Below are positions 26,127 through 36,952 of a stretch of 64,000 bases of DNA, piece after piece. Each line of letters starts with the position of its first letter. The first letter of the stretch is position 1. The stretch comes from Cypionkella sp. (lineage in GTDB: Bacteria > Pseudomonadota > Alphaproteobacteria > Rhodobacterales > Rhodobacteraceae). The stretch covers positions 290,426 to 354,425 of the forward strand of contig NZ_JAUSBA010000034.1 in assembly GCF_030652235.1 (NCBI RefSeq), in the 5' to 3' direction. Both the position numbers and the translations under genes were made by a program. The notes below the pieces were generated by a model that was not told the DNA's origin, did not search any database, and saw only the letters and a list, made by a program, of their open reading frames with translations.

Positions 26127-27137
26127 ATGATTGAAGAAGCAGTAGACATTGGGGAGGAAATTTCACAGGCAACCGCTCCTGAATTCCGACATTTCCCCTC
26201 GGCGCGGTTCTATGCGTCGGTGATCTTTATGTTTTTAAAGTTCTTCGCATTTGTGGTCGCGATATCCTTCGTAACGTCGTCGATATCGTGGCTACCTGAC
26301 GTTGATTTCAGCATGGAACCGCTGTTACATCATCGTTCAATTATAACACATTCTATTCTTATTCCGGGGATATTGTGCCTGACGTTGCGTCGGTATGTCG
26401 CGGCCAAGTTCGCGATAGCCATTATTCTTGCTGCCATAAGTATCCATCTTTTCGCAGATACTTTGTCGCCGCCAATCGGATATGGTGAAATATGGTTTCC
26501 GCCTGGCGGAGCCTACGGACTTGGTATTTTGTCGCCTGCTTTCCTCCTTGCTAACGCTTGTCTCTGCGTCGTTGTTGCGATTAAGATATTTCCCGTGACA
26601 CTTCGGTCGGAGCTGTCAGCTGCCATGCTTCTATCAGGTTTGCTTTATGCTATCATAAACGAGCAAAGTGTTGCATCGGCAGCCTTCATCTTTTTGATGA
26701 TTGTCGCAATATTTACGTTATTGTTTTGGCGAGGCGATATACCTGATACCCCCAATAAGCTTGTCATTGAGTTCAGAAGCAAACGGAACGCAGAAGTCGC
26801 CGCCAATGCTGCGTATGTCCAAGCTGAGCGAGTGGCTTGGCAGAGCAAATCCAAACTTAAGCGTATTCTCATCCAAGCTAATATTTTTGTAATAAGCTTA
26901 TATACTTTAGGCCGATGGATCCTCATCAATCCGGGAAAGGCAGGAGGTTCCGCTTCGGTGATTATTGGCGTAGTGCTTTGTCTCTACATTGTCGGTATTT
27001 CGGGCGACAAATCCACCGGAAATATTTTTGAGGCAGTTGGAAGCGGTGTCTGGAAGTTGCATTCATCTGGCGGTTACATTCTTACTGAGAGCGGCAAATA
27101 TGTTGCGGGCACTTTAACATCAGAACCTCAGCAGTAA
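26127..27137 (+). CDS. Membrane-bound YdjM/DUF457-like putative metal-dependent hydrolase
   Basis: This membrane protein of 336 residues has about seven hydrophobic segments. The residues HHRSIITHS in the first loop and HLFADTLSP after the next helix resemble the HRxxTHS...HxxxD signature of the YdjM (DUF457) inner-membrane family. The cytoplasmic C-terminal third has a charged region (RSKRNAEVAANAAYVQAERV) before a last pair of hydrophobic stretches. The ATG at 26127 has an AAGGCGG ribosome site; TTG 26082 is an alternative. It is clearly more AT-rich than its neighbours, indicating a separate origin. Function unknown. Confidence 0.55.
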   Translation: MIEEAVDIGEEISQATAPEFRHFPSARFYASVIFMFLKFFAFVVAISFVTSSISWLPDVDFSMEPLLHHRSIITHSILIPGILCLTLRRYVAAKFAIAIILAAISIHLFADTLSPPIGYGEIWFPPGGAYGLGILSPAFLLANACLCVVVAIKIFPVTLRSELSAAMLLSGLLYAIINEQSVASAAFIFLMIVAIFTLLFWRGDIPDTPNKLVIEFRSKRNAEVAANAAYVQAERVAWQSKSKLKRILIQANIFVISLYTLGRWILINPGKAGGSASVIIGVVLCLYIVGISGDKSTGNIFEAVGSGVWKLHSSGGYILTESGKYVAGTLTSEPQQ

Positions 27138-27213
27138 AATGGTCCAATGCGCGCGCGCATTTTGTCGCGCCCACAACCCTTCTATCTCATCACATGGCAT
27201 AGCTCCGCCCAGT

Positions 27214-27984
27214 TTAGGCATGTAGGGCTGGAGACGCAGTCGGTAAGGCGAAGGTTTCATTTCTGTGGCGTGCCATGCGCGATTGTTGGGCTGCTGTGAG
27301 TGGCAGGCGGGCCGTGTGGGTGAGCTGCGCGCGGGCGGCGGCGGATAGAGTTTCGTGGAAGATAGGGGAACCTTCATCGGTGAAGGTGACGAGGCCGCGG
27401 TCGAAGGCGGCGTCCCATAGAGCTGACAGGAGCAGGCCGTTGTCGGGGTTCAGGCGCTCGGCGTCGGTGTCGCAGGCGGCCCAGGGGATGATGTGGCTGG
27501 CGCGGAGGAGGGCGGGTTCGGTGATGCCGGTCAGTGGGCAGGTGTGGTTCCAGATTTGCAGCAGGCGGGCGCGGAAGATGTCTTGGCCGATCCGTTCCAC
27601 GCGCAGCCTTTCAGCTTCGGTTTCGCGGGGCAGGGTGGCGGTGAGGGATTGGAAGGTTTGTAGGGGGGTGGGGGGTAGCAGGGCTTGGAGGTAGATTTGA
27701 TCTAGGATGGTGTGAAGCTGGGCGAGGGTTGGGATGACGAGGCGAACGGTGCCGGGGCCGGGAATATCCGAGGGCGGGACGGGGAGTTGGGTGGGGTCGG
27801 ATAGGGCTGCGATCCACGGGCCTTCGGGGTGGACGGCGGCGAGGTAGAGGGTGCCGGGGATGGTGTGCGAGGTGTAGGGCAGCCATGCTCCCTGAATTAC
27901 CGCAGGGATACGCCAGCCCATGCGATAGGCGGCCTTGTTCGCCTCGGTTTCGATCAGGAATCCGGGTGGGTTTTGTGGGGTCAT
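27214..27984 (-). CDS. HNH endonuclease domain protein
   Basis: This is a 256-residue protein. The C-terminal HNH module reads CPLTG..., LLRASHIIPWA, then LNPDNGLLLSALWDAAFDRG, with the His-Asn-His metal and catalytic residues. The N-terminal ~120 residues are a proline-rich variable domain that probably recognises DNA. Such proteins are common type II-like restriction nucleases or methyl-directed nucleases in defence islands. It is the last gene of a minus-strand group containing an adenine methyltransferase, so a restriction-modification pairing is plausible but unproved. Confidence 0.8.
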   Translation of the reverse strand: MTPQNPPGFLIETEANKAAYRMGWRIPAVIQGAWLPYTSHTIPGTLYLAAVHPEGPWIAALSDPTQLPVPPSDIPGPGTVRLVIPTLAQLHTILDQIYLQALLPPTPLQTFQSLTATLPRETEAERLRVERIGQDIFRARLLQIWNHTCPLTGITEPALLRASHIIPWAACDTDAERLNPDNGLLLSALWDAAFDRGLVTFTDEGSPIFHETLSAAARAQLTHTARLPLTAAQQSRMARHRNETFALPTASPALHA

Positions 27985-28034
27985 TTCAATGTGTCCACGC
28001 GTGGCGCCTTTTTGGGCTGTGTAAAATCAATGGC

Positions 28035-29177
28035 TTAATGAGGAGTGTTAAGGTTTTGTTCACCTTTGGAAACCTTTGCCAACTGCGCTGCCGAAATTCC
28101 CATTGCGGTTTCAACGGCGTTTGCGGCCCGCAGTATGGTAGCGACATCCAGGGCCTTGAAAGCCAGCTTATACTGATCAAGATAGGCTTCACTTTTCGGT
28201 TTTAACCCGTTGCGGTGGGCAACCAACCAAGCCACGGTTTCCGCCTCGACCTCTTGCAAATCATGTTTCAGATGGCTGCGCGCGCTAATATGGCGCACGT
28301 GATCTGCCCCTAAATGGCCAAGAAACAAATGCGCCAATTCATGCGCCAAGGTTACAAACTGCACAGGGGGTGCGTGATTTTGGTTCAGCCGAATTTTCCA
28401 AACGGGGCGTTCCTCACCTTTGAGCATGACGTTCGTGCGCGAGACTGACCCCGCAGCGCCATCGCCTTTGTCGACATACTCAACCGCAATCTTGGCGCGT
28501 TTTATGGCCGTGACAATTTCTGCCATCTGCGCCGCCGAAAGATCGCCAAGGGTCGGGAAAGCAAAGGCGTCAGGCGGCAGGTCATCGCCTTCGGTATCCA
28601 GAATATCGAAGACAAAGCCAACTGGCCCCATGACCTGCAATACGATCAAGGGGCGCGCGTCGGGCTTGGGCGTGCGGTTGAATTTTCTGGTCCAATCAGT
28701 GGCCGTTGCGGCATGGGTGATGCCGGGCTTTTGCGCGTGCAGCAGCATGGCGTTGAACGGGGCGAAACCGCGCATCTTTGCAACAAATTCCAGAAGGCTG
28801 ATGAATGAGGCCGAGGTGGCGTAAAGGTTGGTCTGCTGGATTAGTTCGTCGATCAATGAGCGGTTAGTATGCAAAGCAGCTGCATTTTGAATCGCGACAC
28901 AACGATCCAAGTGTTCTGCGACTTCATCAGGCCCGAATTCATCGAGCGCTAAATAAGCTTGCTCGAATGCTGTCTTGTCACCTTGATGGAGCCTTGCCAG
29001 CAAAGTGGGCACCGCATCAAGAACATAAATGCGCGTCGCGTCACTACAGTCCCAATCACCGACGAGGGCATCAGCGACAGATTTTGCGGCGACAGCGACC
29101 GAGTCTGAGACCTTCGACCATTGGATGATTGCCATCGCAAGATAAAATTCCACATTGTCGTCAGGCTTGACGGTCAT
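28035..29177 (-). CDS. ImmA/IrrE-family zinc peptidase with ArdC-like N terminus
   Basis: This is a 380-residue protein. The zinc-binding helix HELAHLFLGH lies around residues 279-288, followed by a downstream Glu in EVEAETVAWLV, the gluzincin pattern of ImmA/IrrE peptidases. The middle region (FNAMLLHAQKPGITHAATATDW) resembles the ArdC-like single-stranded-DNA-binding fold that often precedes this peptidase. It starts 6 nt after the methyltransferase stop and so is in the same minus-strand operon. Family members cleave repressors during SOS or element induction. Here it may control the neighbouring restriction genes, which is inference. Confidence 0.75.
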   Translation of the reverse strand: MTVKPDDNVEFYLAMAIIQWSKVSDSVAVAAKSVADALVGDWDCSDATRIYVLDAVPTLLARLHQGDKTAFEQAYLALDEFGPDEVAEHLDRCVAIQNAAALHTNRSLIDELIQQTNLYATSASFISLLEFVAKMRGFAPFNAMLLHAQKPGITHAATATDWTRKFNRTPKPDARPLIVLQVMGPVGFVFDILDTEGDDLPPDAFAFPTLGDLSAAQMAEIVTAIKRAKIAVEYVDKGDGAAGSVSRTNVMLKGEERPVWKIRLNQNHAPPVQFVTLAHELAHLFLGHLGADHVRHISARSHLKHDLQEVEAETVAWLVAHRNGLKPKSEAYLDQYKLAFKALDVATILRAANAVETAMGISAAQLAKVSKGEQNLNTPH

Positions 29178-29183
29178 AGCTTC

Positions 29184-31014
<1,831 letters not shown>

Positions 31015-31210
31015 GCCCGGTTAGCAGCTTTTGCAGATCAACGGGTTTGCTTGCAGGCACCAGATAGGCGTCGCGCAGCAGACCTGAGGTCACGGGCCTT
31101 GTTGCGCCAGCCAGTGGCGCGCGGGTCATCAATGGTGCAATGCGCATTCAATCAACCAGAATCAGAGAAAGTTACGATGCCATTAGGCGGCTAATGGGTG
31201 GCAAATTCTG

Positions 31211-31906
31211 TCACCCAAGTTTTGCCGACCCCGAAACCCCAGCCTCTGGAGCATCGATCACCGGGTAAAACGGGCGTCCCCAAGGCTCGGTGGGATTGTC
31301 GAGCATGATATCGGCGATCAGCGGCATCAGTGTGCCAAGGATCGCGGCGCTGTCTTTGACCTGCCCACGGTTGACATAGCTGCCCCAAGTTGTGCCGCCA
31401 TGCACCAACTGACAGCGCAGCACATAAAGCCGATCAAACACCAAGCTGAGCATCTTTGCAGTATCGCCATCTTGCGTCGCCTTGTGGAACACCTTGCGCG
31501 ACGCCTCAAAGCGGTCTTGCCAATTTTCATGGCCGGGGATGCCGTTGGTATGCTGCCAGAACGGGTGAAACACGAAGCGGTTCTCTAACAGCAGGCGCAC
31601 CGGGCCGGTATAAGTGCTCCAGATCGCGCGATAAATCCGGCGGGATGTGTCAAGCCGCACCACGCGGCTGAAGAAATCGGTGAAAGCAGCGCGTTCACCT
31701 AAGGGGATCGACTGAAACTCTGTCTCGTCGGCATAGGCCGCGTTGAAGGCGATCCAATGGAACAGGAAAGCCGCATCCGGGTCGTCTGGTTCTTTCTGCG
31801 CCCGCCCGATCCATGAAATCGCCCGATGCACGCGCAGGCCCATGGTTTCGGGGAAATCAGCGCGCAGATGTCGTTCTTTTTCCTTCAAAGCTGTGAATGT
31901 CAGCAT
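31211..31906 (-). CDS. HEPN-like putative ribonuclease
   Basis: This 231-residue, largely alpha-helical protein carries the motif RCQLVH (Arg164, His169) near the C terminus. That fits the Rx4-6H catalytic motif of HEPN nucleases, and it is preceded by the helix LVFDRLYVL. The N-terminal part (FLFHWIAFNAAYAD) resembles HEPN/Apea-type proteins. The family is frequently toxic or antiviral through RNA cleavage. It lies 76 bp after the WYL regulator on the same strand. The assignment rests on the motif and helix pattern only. Confidence 0.6.
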   Translation of the reverse strand: MLTFTALKEKERHLRADFPETMGLRVHRAISWIGRAQKEPDDPDAAFLFHWIAFNAAYADETEFQSIPLGERAAFTDFFSRVVRLDTSRRIYRAIWSTYTGPVRLLLENRFVFHPFWQHTNGIPGHENWQDRFEASRKVFHKATQDGDTAKMLSLVFDRLYVLRCQLVHGGTTWGSYVNRGQVKDSAAILGTLMPLIADIMLDNPTEPWGRPFYPVIDAPEAGVSGSAKLG

Positions 31907-31982
31907 ACCCTATCTCGTCCCCATACAATCTTTACGCGAAATCAGTTGCTACGATAAATCAGGCGAAATCAGGGTGATAATG

Positions 31983-32960
31983 TCACGGCAATCCGTCAAA
32001 ATCATCGCGGCGGTGGTTTTCGACCAATTTGCGCAAGCCCTCGGGGGCCAGAACCTCGACTTTATTGCCCCATTGATACAGGAACCAAGCCATTTCCAGC
32101 CAGCCAGAGGCTTCAAACCGCACGATCAGGCTGCCATCTGGCTGCGGTTCCAGCGTTTGGCTGGGGTGAAAGCGAAAACCCTGCGCATGGTCGGCGGCGT
32201 CCGGTGCGAAACGCCAGACCACTTCGCCAAGCTGATCGGGATTCTGCCAGACTCCAAACGCCTGCGCTGCATGTGCTTCGATGGTGAATCCCGCGTCGAT
32301 GGCGAAACTTGTCGTCAAGCACTGGGCTTCGTGGATACGGTCAAGCCGGAAGTTGATCAGCTGATCACTGCGGGACGGTTGGCGGGCGACCAGATAGGCG
32401 CGGTGGCCCAGCAGCAGCCCATGCGGTTCAAGCACGCGCGGTGCGGTATCCTTGTGATAGCGGACTAGAAGTTGGAACGGGCCGCGCAAAGCATCGGTGA
32501 TCGGGGCAAGCACATCGGGCGGGATCACGGCGCGGGGGCCGGGGCGGGCGACATGGCCCATGGATTGCAGCAGTGCCTCGGCATCCGCTTCGGCGCGGCG
32601 GGCGTCACTGGGCCGCATCCGCCCGACCAACTCATCGCGCAGCATCGACAGGGTGTCGGCGTGGGGAATGCGGCCTTCGCTGCGGGCGGCGCGGATGGCC
32701 AGATCCAGCGCCTCGATCGTGGGTTCGGCGCGTGTCGGCAGGCGGGCCGGGCGCTGATCTTGCAGTCTCCAGCGGCGTTTGCGGTCGGGGCCGTCTTGGG
32801 TGTCGGTTTGGAACAGCGTCTCTAGCGCATCGGTCATCCGCTGGGCGGTGCGATGCGAGATGTTGAATTCATTAGCGATTTCTTCAAGGCTGACGCCGCC
32901 GTGGCGCGCTGATGCCATCAGTGCGAGACGCAGCAGATCCTGAGCTTTGGAAAATGACAT
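31983..32960 (-). CDS. WYL-domain transcriptional regulator
   Basis: This is a 325-residue regulator. The N-terminal winged helix reads VSLEEIANEFNISHRTAQRMTDALE. The WYL domain follows (LLVRYHKDTAPRVLEPHGLL, AYLVARQ) and a WCX-like C-terminal domain (EASGWLEMAWFLYQWG). The start at 32960 (MSFSKAQDLLRLAL) is chosen by the conserved N terminus; the frame continues upstream without support. WYL regulators often repress phage-defence operons and sense nucleic-acid or nucleotide ligands. Here it lies at the divergence point between the HEPN/methyltransferase group and the plus-strand module. Confidence 0.8.
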   Translation of the reverse strand: MSFSKAQDLLRLALMASARHGGVSLEEIANEFNISHRTAQRMTDALETLFQTDTQDGPDRKRRWRLQDQRPARLPTRAEPTIEALDLAIRAARSEGRIPHADTLSMLRDELVGRMRPSDARRAEADAEALLQSMGHVARPGPRAVIPPDVLAPITDALRGPFQLLVRYHKDTAPRVLEPHGLLLGHRAYLVARQPSRSDQLINFRLDRIHEAQCLTTSFAIDAGFTIEAHAAQAFGVWQNPDQLGEVVWRFAPDAADHAQGFRFHPSQTLEPQPDGSLIVRFEASGWLEMAWFLYQWGNKVEVLAPEGLRKLVENHRRDDFDGLP

Positions 32961-33061
32961 CAAGGATCCATGACAAGTTCTGGCATGGCTTAACGCTAGT
33001 CCTGATCGGACAGGCGGCAAAGGCGATTCTTTCGCCCAGCCGAAGGAGGCCGGAGCAGACA

Positions 33062-33463
33062 ATGATGATCGAGAAAAGGCTTGCCGCACTGCTAGGCATA
33101 ACGGATGCGGCGCTGAAGCGTTTGTTGGGGAATGTCGGGCGATCTGCTCTGCGCGGACAGCCGGATGCAGCACTGCTGCGGGCTGGGATAGGGGCCGAGT
33201 TTGCGCGCCGCCGTGTGGCCCGCATCAGGCGGGAGGGCGATTTGTGGTGGGAGCCCCATGACGCCGATTTCCCGCAGTGTCACGGTTATGCCGACCCCGA
33301 AGGCACCCGCCGTGTTGCGACCATCCTGAAGCGCACTACGCATAAAGCCGACGATAAAGAGGTCTATTCGGTCGAGGTGATGGGGGTGGCATGTGAGGGG
33401 CGCTTTCATCATGTGGCTGATGCGCGCGCAGCAGGGGCCGCCGCTTGGGCGCGCTTGAGATGA
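33062..33463 (+). CDS. Hypothetical protein, 133 residues, divergent from the WYL regulator
   Basis: It is small and basic, with many Arg residues in the middle (AEFARRRVARIRREGDLWW). It ends AGAAAWARLR. I recognise no domain. AAGGAGG and GGAG precede tandem ATGs at 33062 and 33065. Its stop overlaps the next short frame (ATGA), so it appears to lead a plus-strand operon. The compact, divergently regulated position suggests it belongs to the defence module, but nothing in the sequence proves this. Confidence 0.55.
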   Translation: MMIEKRLAALLGITDAALKRLLGNVGRSALRGQPDAALLRAGIGAEFARRRVARIRREGDLWWEPHDADFPQCHGYADPEGTRRVATILKRTTHKADDKEVYSVEVMGVACEGRFHHVADARAAGAAAWARLR

Positions 33464-33658
33464 GTGAAGACAACGAGCCGGTTCTGGTCAGGCTGATCCT
33501 GTTCCCCTTCCGCCTTAAAGCTGGATCATTTCATTGATTTCGACGCGCAGATTGAGGCTGTGCGAAGCGGCATACTTGCCACCCGCGATCTGCGCCATTG
33601 GATTGCCAGCCGCGAACAGGCAGTGCAGCAGTGGTCAAGCTTTGTGCAGAAAGTATAG
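33460..33658 (+). pseudogene. Short frameshifted gene, unknown function
   Basis: It starts in an ATGA overlap with the previous gene and reads MSEDNEPVLVRLILFPFRLK, then stops at 33537. Removing one T at about 33535 joins it to a frame reading DFDAQIEAVRSGILATRDLR and ending at 33658. The rejoined product is about 65 residues, Trp/Arg/Gln-rich at the end, with no recognised fold. The smooth join suggests a real gene with a one-base insertion rather than chance. Confidence 0.45.
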
Positions 33659-33807
33659 GTTTCACAATGACTTATAGTTTTTCGAATGTCGCAAAGTGAA
33701 ATTATGCCCGGTCCATGACAATAATTGACACCATTGCGGCGTATGTATCGGCTGGCGGTTTGTCGAATTGATTCTCGGCGATGTCTTTAACAGTGAAGGT
33801 GCGGGAC

Positions 33808-34788
33808 ATGAGTGACTTCAAGCGGGTGTTGAACTTGGGTGCTTTGGCGGCTGATCCAGAGTTGAAAGCGCAACCTTGGTTGCGGGAGTTGTTGCTGCGC
33901 TGGCAGCCAGCCGGGACGGCGGCCCAAAGCGAAAATTGGAAGCCCAAGAACGGTGATAAAAAATCGGAGGGAGCTCGGCCAGTTCAGCTGCGGCTTGCGA
34001 TCCGCAATGGCTATGTGAATTTTTACTGCGGCGGGCAATCGGTTGCTAAGGCTGATTTCGGTTCAAAGATTACTGCGCGCGTCCATAATAAATACCTTGG
34101 GGGTGGCGACGCGCAAAAATACATTCGCTTCGATGCGATTGCGCAAGACTTCCCGGATGCGGGTGATCTGGATTGCTGGATCCGCCGCACGCATGGCTAT
34201 CAAGGCATCGAGAAGATATTTGTTGATCTTGTTGTCGGTGCGAATGCACAAATCATTGATCTGGAGATGGGACTTCCGGCGCTACATGGTGCGATCGAAC
34301 GGGTGGCTCCACGCATTGATCTGGTGGCACTGGAGCCATCGGGCGACGGATGGAAAGTGGTGTTTTGGGAAGCCAAGCATGTGAAGGACGGGCGCATCCG
34401 TTCCACCACCACGCCAGAGGTTTTCAGGCAACTCGCCAGCTATGCGACATGGTTCGATGCGCCCGGATCGTTGGACGTGGTGCGAGATGCCTACCGGGAA
34501 AACTGCGAGATCCTGGTCGCGTTGCACAAGATTGCCGCAGCGGTATGGGCCAGTGAGGGCAAGCCAATTCCGGTTTTGGGCGCCGCCATTCGCGCCGTCG
34601 CGGCTGATCCGTCAAAGCTGGTGGGGGTCGATCCGAACGTGCGTTTGCTGATCGACAACCGCGAGAATGACGCGCTTTTCTGCAAGGCCCATCTGCCTAA
34701 GCTAACAGAAGCGGCGCGCCTTCCCGTAGACCAAAGCCCGGTTGCGGTGCATATGGTCAACCCCAACGCCAAGCTGGAACTGCCTTGA
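33808..34788 (+). CDS. PD-(D/E)XK nuclease-like protein (first gene of an unnamed module)
   Basis: This 326-residue protein has a nuclease-like core: IEKIFVDLVVG (Glu about 135), RIDLVAL (Asp171), then VVFWEAKHV (Glu188, Lys190). This order fits E...D...ExK of PD-(D/E)XK enzymes, followed by an amphipathic helix (FRQLASYATWF). The N-terminal ~100 residues are a separate domain with a basic linker (NWKPKNGDKKSEG). The ATG at 33808 follows GAAGG; an upstream ATG at 33781 lacks a ribosome site. The TGA overlaps the TTG start of the next gene. Probably a DNA or RNA nuclease; substrate unknown. Confidence 0.65.
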   Translation: MSDFKRVLNLGALAADPELKAQPWLRELLLRWQPAGTAAQSENWKPKNGDKKSEGARPVQLRLAIRNGYVNFYCGGQSVAKADFGSKITARVHNKYLGGGDAQKYIRFDAIAQDFPDAGDLDCWIRRTHGYQGIEKIFVDLVVGANAQIIDLEMGLPALHGAIERVAPRIDLVALEPSGDGWKVVFWEAKHVKDGRIRSTTTPEVFRQLASYATWFDAPGSLDVVRDAYRENCEILVALHKIAAAVWASEGKPIPVLGAAIRAVAADPSKLVGVDPNVRLLIDNRENDALFCKAHLPKLTEAARLPVDQSPVAVHMVNPNAKLELP

Positions 34789-36029
34789 TCCACGCCACCT
34801 CAACGCAACTTGAACTGACAGTGCATCGTGGCGGCTACCAAATTGGCGGCACCTGCATTGAGATTCGCCATCCCAATGGAGAACGCCTGATCCTTGATGC
34901 CGGGCGGCCGCTCGACGCACCGAAAGACGCAACCGGGTTGCTGCCTAGGACGCTTGATCTCTCGGGGCAAGCCACGGTGCTGATCTGCCACTCGCATCAG
35001 GACCATTCGGGGCTGATCAACGAGCTGCCATTGGCCTGGCCGGTGTGGAGCGGTGCTGCTTCGGCCAAGCTGATCGAGATCACCGCGGGGCTGGCGCGCG
35101 CCCCACTTGGGCGGGTGTTGAACCGCTGGAACAGTCGCGGTGCATTCAGCGTTGGGGCGTTTCGGGTGACGCCGATCCTGACGGATCACTCGGCCTTTGA
35201 TGCCTATATGCTGCTGATCGAAGGCGCTGGGCAGCGCTTGCTTTACAGCGGCGATTTTCGCAGGCATGGCCGAAAATCAGCCCTTGTTGATCGGCTTATG
35301 CAGGCTGGAATTGGCACCGTTGATCTGCTGATCCTTGAAGGCACCAACCTTGGAACCGACAAGCCTGTCATTTCTGAAGCATCGCTTGAGGCGGATTTCG
35401 TGTCACTTTTCAGCCGCGTGCAGGGGCAGGTGTTCTGTTGCTGGTCTGGGCAGAACATTGACCGCACCGTAACACTTTACCGGGCGGCGCTAAAGACGGG
35501 GCGGACTCTGGTTATTGACCTTTACACGGCAGAGGTGTTGGACACGATTGCACAAGGCACGCGCCTGCCACGCCCGGGCATGGATCAGCTGAAGGTTGTG
35601 ATCACACGAGGTCTTGCAAATCACTACCGGAATTCCGGGTGTGGCGCGTTCGTGGATCGGATGGCCAAGTATGGCATGTCAGCGCGGGCGATCAAGGGCA
35701 GTCGGTCTGTTGTGATGCTGCGCGATGGTTTGGTGCGCGACTATCGTGCCAGCGGCGTGGACCCGACTGCGGCGGATGCTGTGGTTTGGTCGATGTGGCG
35801 CGGCTATCTCGACTAACCCTCCACCGCAGTTGAGTGGTGCCGCAGCGGTGGCGCAGATTTACGGTATATTCACACCAGCGGCCATGCCGGCCCGGCAGAT
35901 CTGCGCGCCTTTGCGGCATCCATCGCGGCACGTCAGATTGTGCCAGTGCATGGCACGAACTGGGACCACGAAGGACAAGGCTTTAGCGGTCTTGCCCGCG
36001 TTGCAGACGGTCAACCTGTCTATGTTTGA
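34785..36029 (+). pseudogene. MBL-fold/beta-CASP-like hydrolase interrupted by an in-frame TAA
   Basis: The first 343 codons contain the metallo-beta-lactamase metal motif HSHQDH (residues 69-74), TDHSAFDAYM, and YSGDFRRHG with the bridging Asp. The frame meets TAA at 35814-35816. Directly afterwards the same frame reads IHTSGHAGPADLRAF (His363/His367) and IVPVHGTNWD, the C-terminal SGHA and PVHG motifs of beta-CASP RNases such as RNase J. It stops at 36029. A CAA-to-TAA change would explain it. The truncated product lacks conserved C-terminal ligands. The TTG start overlaps the nuclease stop, and the true end overlaps the phosphoesterase start by 8 nt. Confidence 0.75.
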
Positions 36030-36729
36030 AGGGGATGATGCGCAGGGCCGGGTGCGTCTGCCCTTGATTCCGACCATCGTGATCGGTGATACGCATGCTG
36101 ATATTGACACCTATCGCGCATTGATTGACCGAGAGGAGGCGCGCTTTGGCGGGCCGCTGCCGTCAATCCATGTCGGTGACTACGGGTTTGGCCATTTTTC
36201 GCCCCGCGAAGAGCGCGAGGTGCAGCAGTTTCACCGCAGGCATCCCAGACATCGGTTCCTGCGTGGCAATCATGACGCGCCCTCGCTGATCCATGCGGCG
36301 CCGGGGTTTTTACCGGATGGGGCGGTTTCCGGGTCGGTTTTGTTTCTGGGTGGGGCTGACGGCGGTCTGCTCGGCGAGGATACCGAGATAACGGCACGGG
36401 CGGCCGACCACATTTTGTCACAACTGGACAAGGTCAAGACACAGATCAGGGTTGTGATCAGCCACGATGCTCCACAATTTGTGGCCCAAGCGCTGCACGC
36501 AGACATGAATAGCGACAGGGCCGTGCCGGGCTTGGAAATTCGCCCGACCCGAACCCGCGCCTTTCTTGCCGAAGTGGTGCAGATTCTAGCGCCGCAGTTG
36601 TGGATGTTCGGCCACTGGCATCACGGATGGGAGGCGCAGTTTGATGACACGCATTTCCGGGCGTTGGGCTATCAGGAGGGTTTTGTGGTGCCGTTGCCTT
36701 GGGATCCAAAGGTAACACAAATCTTGTAG
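36022..36729 (+). CDS. Calcineurin-like metallophosphoesterase (third gene of the module)
   Basis: This is a 235-residue two-metal phosphoesterase. The motifs in order are GDTHAD (D-x-H), HVGDYGFG, RGNHDAP, VISHDAP and FGHWHHGWE. It is close in size to the catalytic core of Ser/Thr-type and nucleotide phosphatases. Start ATG 36022 lies inside the end of the MBL-fold frame, so the two genes evolved as a coupled unit. It could remove phosphates from nucleic-acid ends made by the upstream nuclease-like proteins, or hydrolyse a nucleotide signal. Both roles are inference. Confidence 0.75.
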   Translation: MFEGDDAQGRVRLPLIPTIVIGDTHADIDTYRALIDREEARFGGPLPSIHVGDYGFGHFSPREEREVQQFHRRHPRHRFLRGNHDAPSLIHAAPGFLPDGAVSGSVLFLGGADGGLLGEDTEITARAADHILSQLDKVKTQIRVVISHDAPQFVAQALHADMNSDRAVPGLEIRPTRTRAFLAEVVQILAPQLWMFGHWHHGWEAQFDDTHFRALGYQEGFVVPLPWDPKVTQIL

Positions 36730-36952
36730 GCGAAGGCGGCGGCTTCGAAACCCGATTACCCGGACGCCTCACGCGATAAGCTTCGCCATAAGGCCGCAAA
36801 GCCGCCACTAAGCCAACGCAAAGCACAGAAATTATTTCCAAAGCGCGATTTGGCCATGCCAAAAAATGTCACCCTGCTCGGTTATTGCTAAAATTGAGGT
36901 CCGTCGAGCCGATCGCCTCGGCGATTGATTTTGGGTAAATGTTGGAGAAGTA

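Noticed and set aside
35814..35816. Programmed stop-codon readthrough in the MBL gene
   Set aside because: The context TAA-C is not a known efficient readthrough signal, no downstream stem-loop stands out, and a nearby gene also carries a one-base lesion. Mutation is the simpler reading.
36730..36952. A possible RNA gene upstream of mcrB
   Set aside because: Only a short ATCGCC/GGCGAT hairpin is present. No tRNA-like or known ncRNA structure could be supported.
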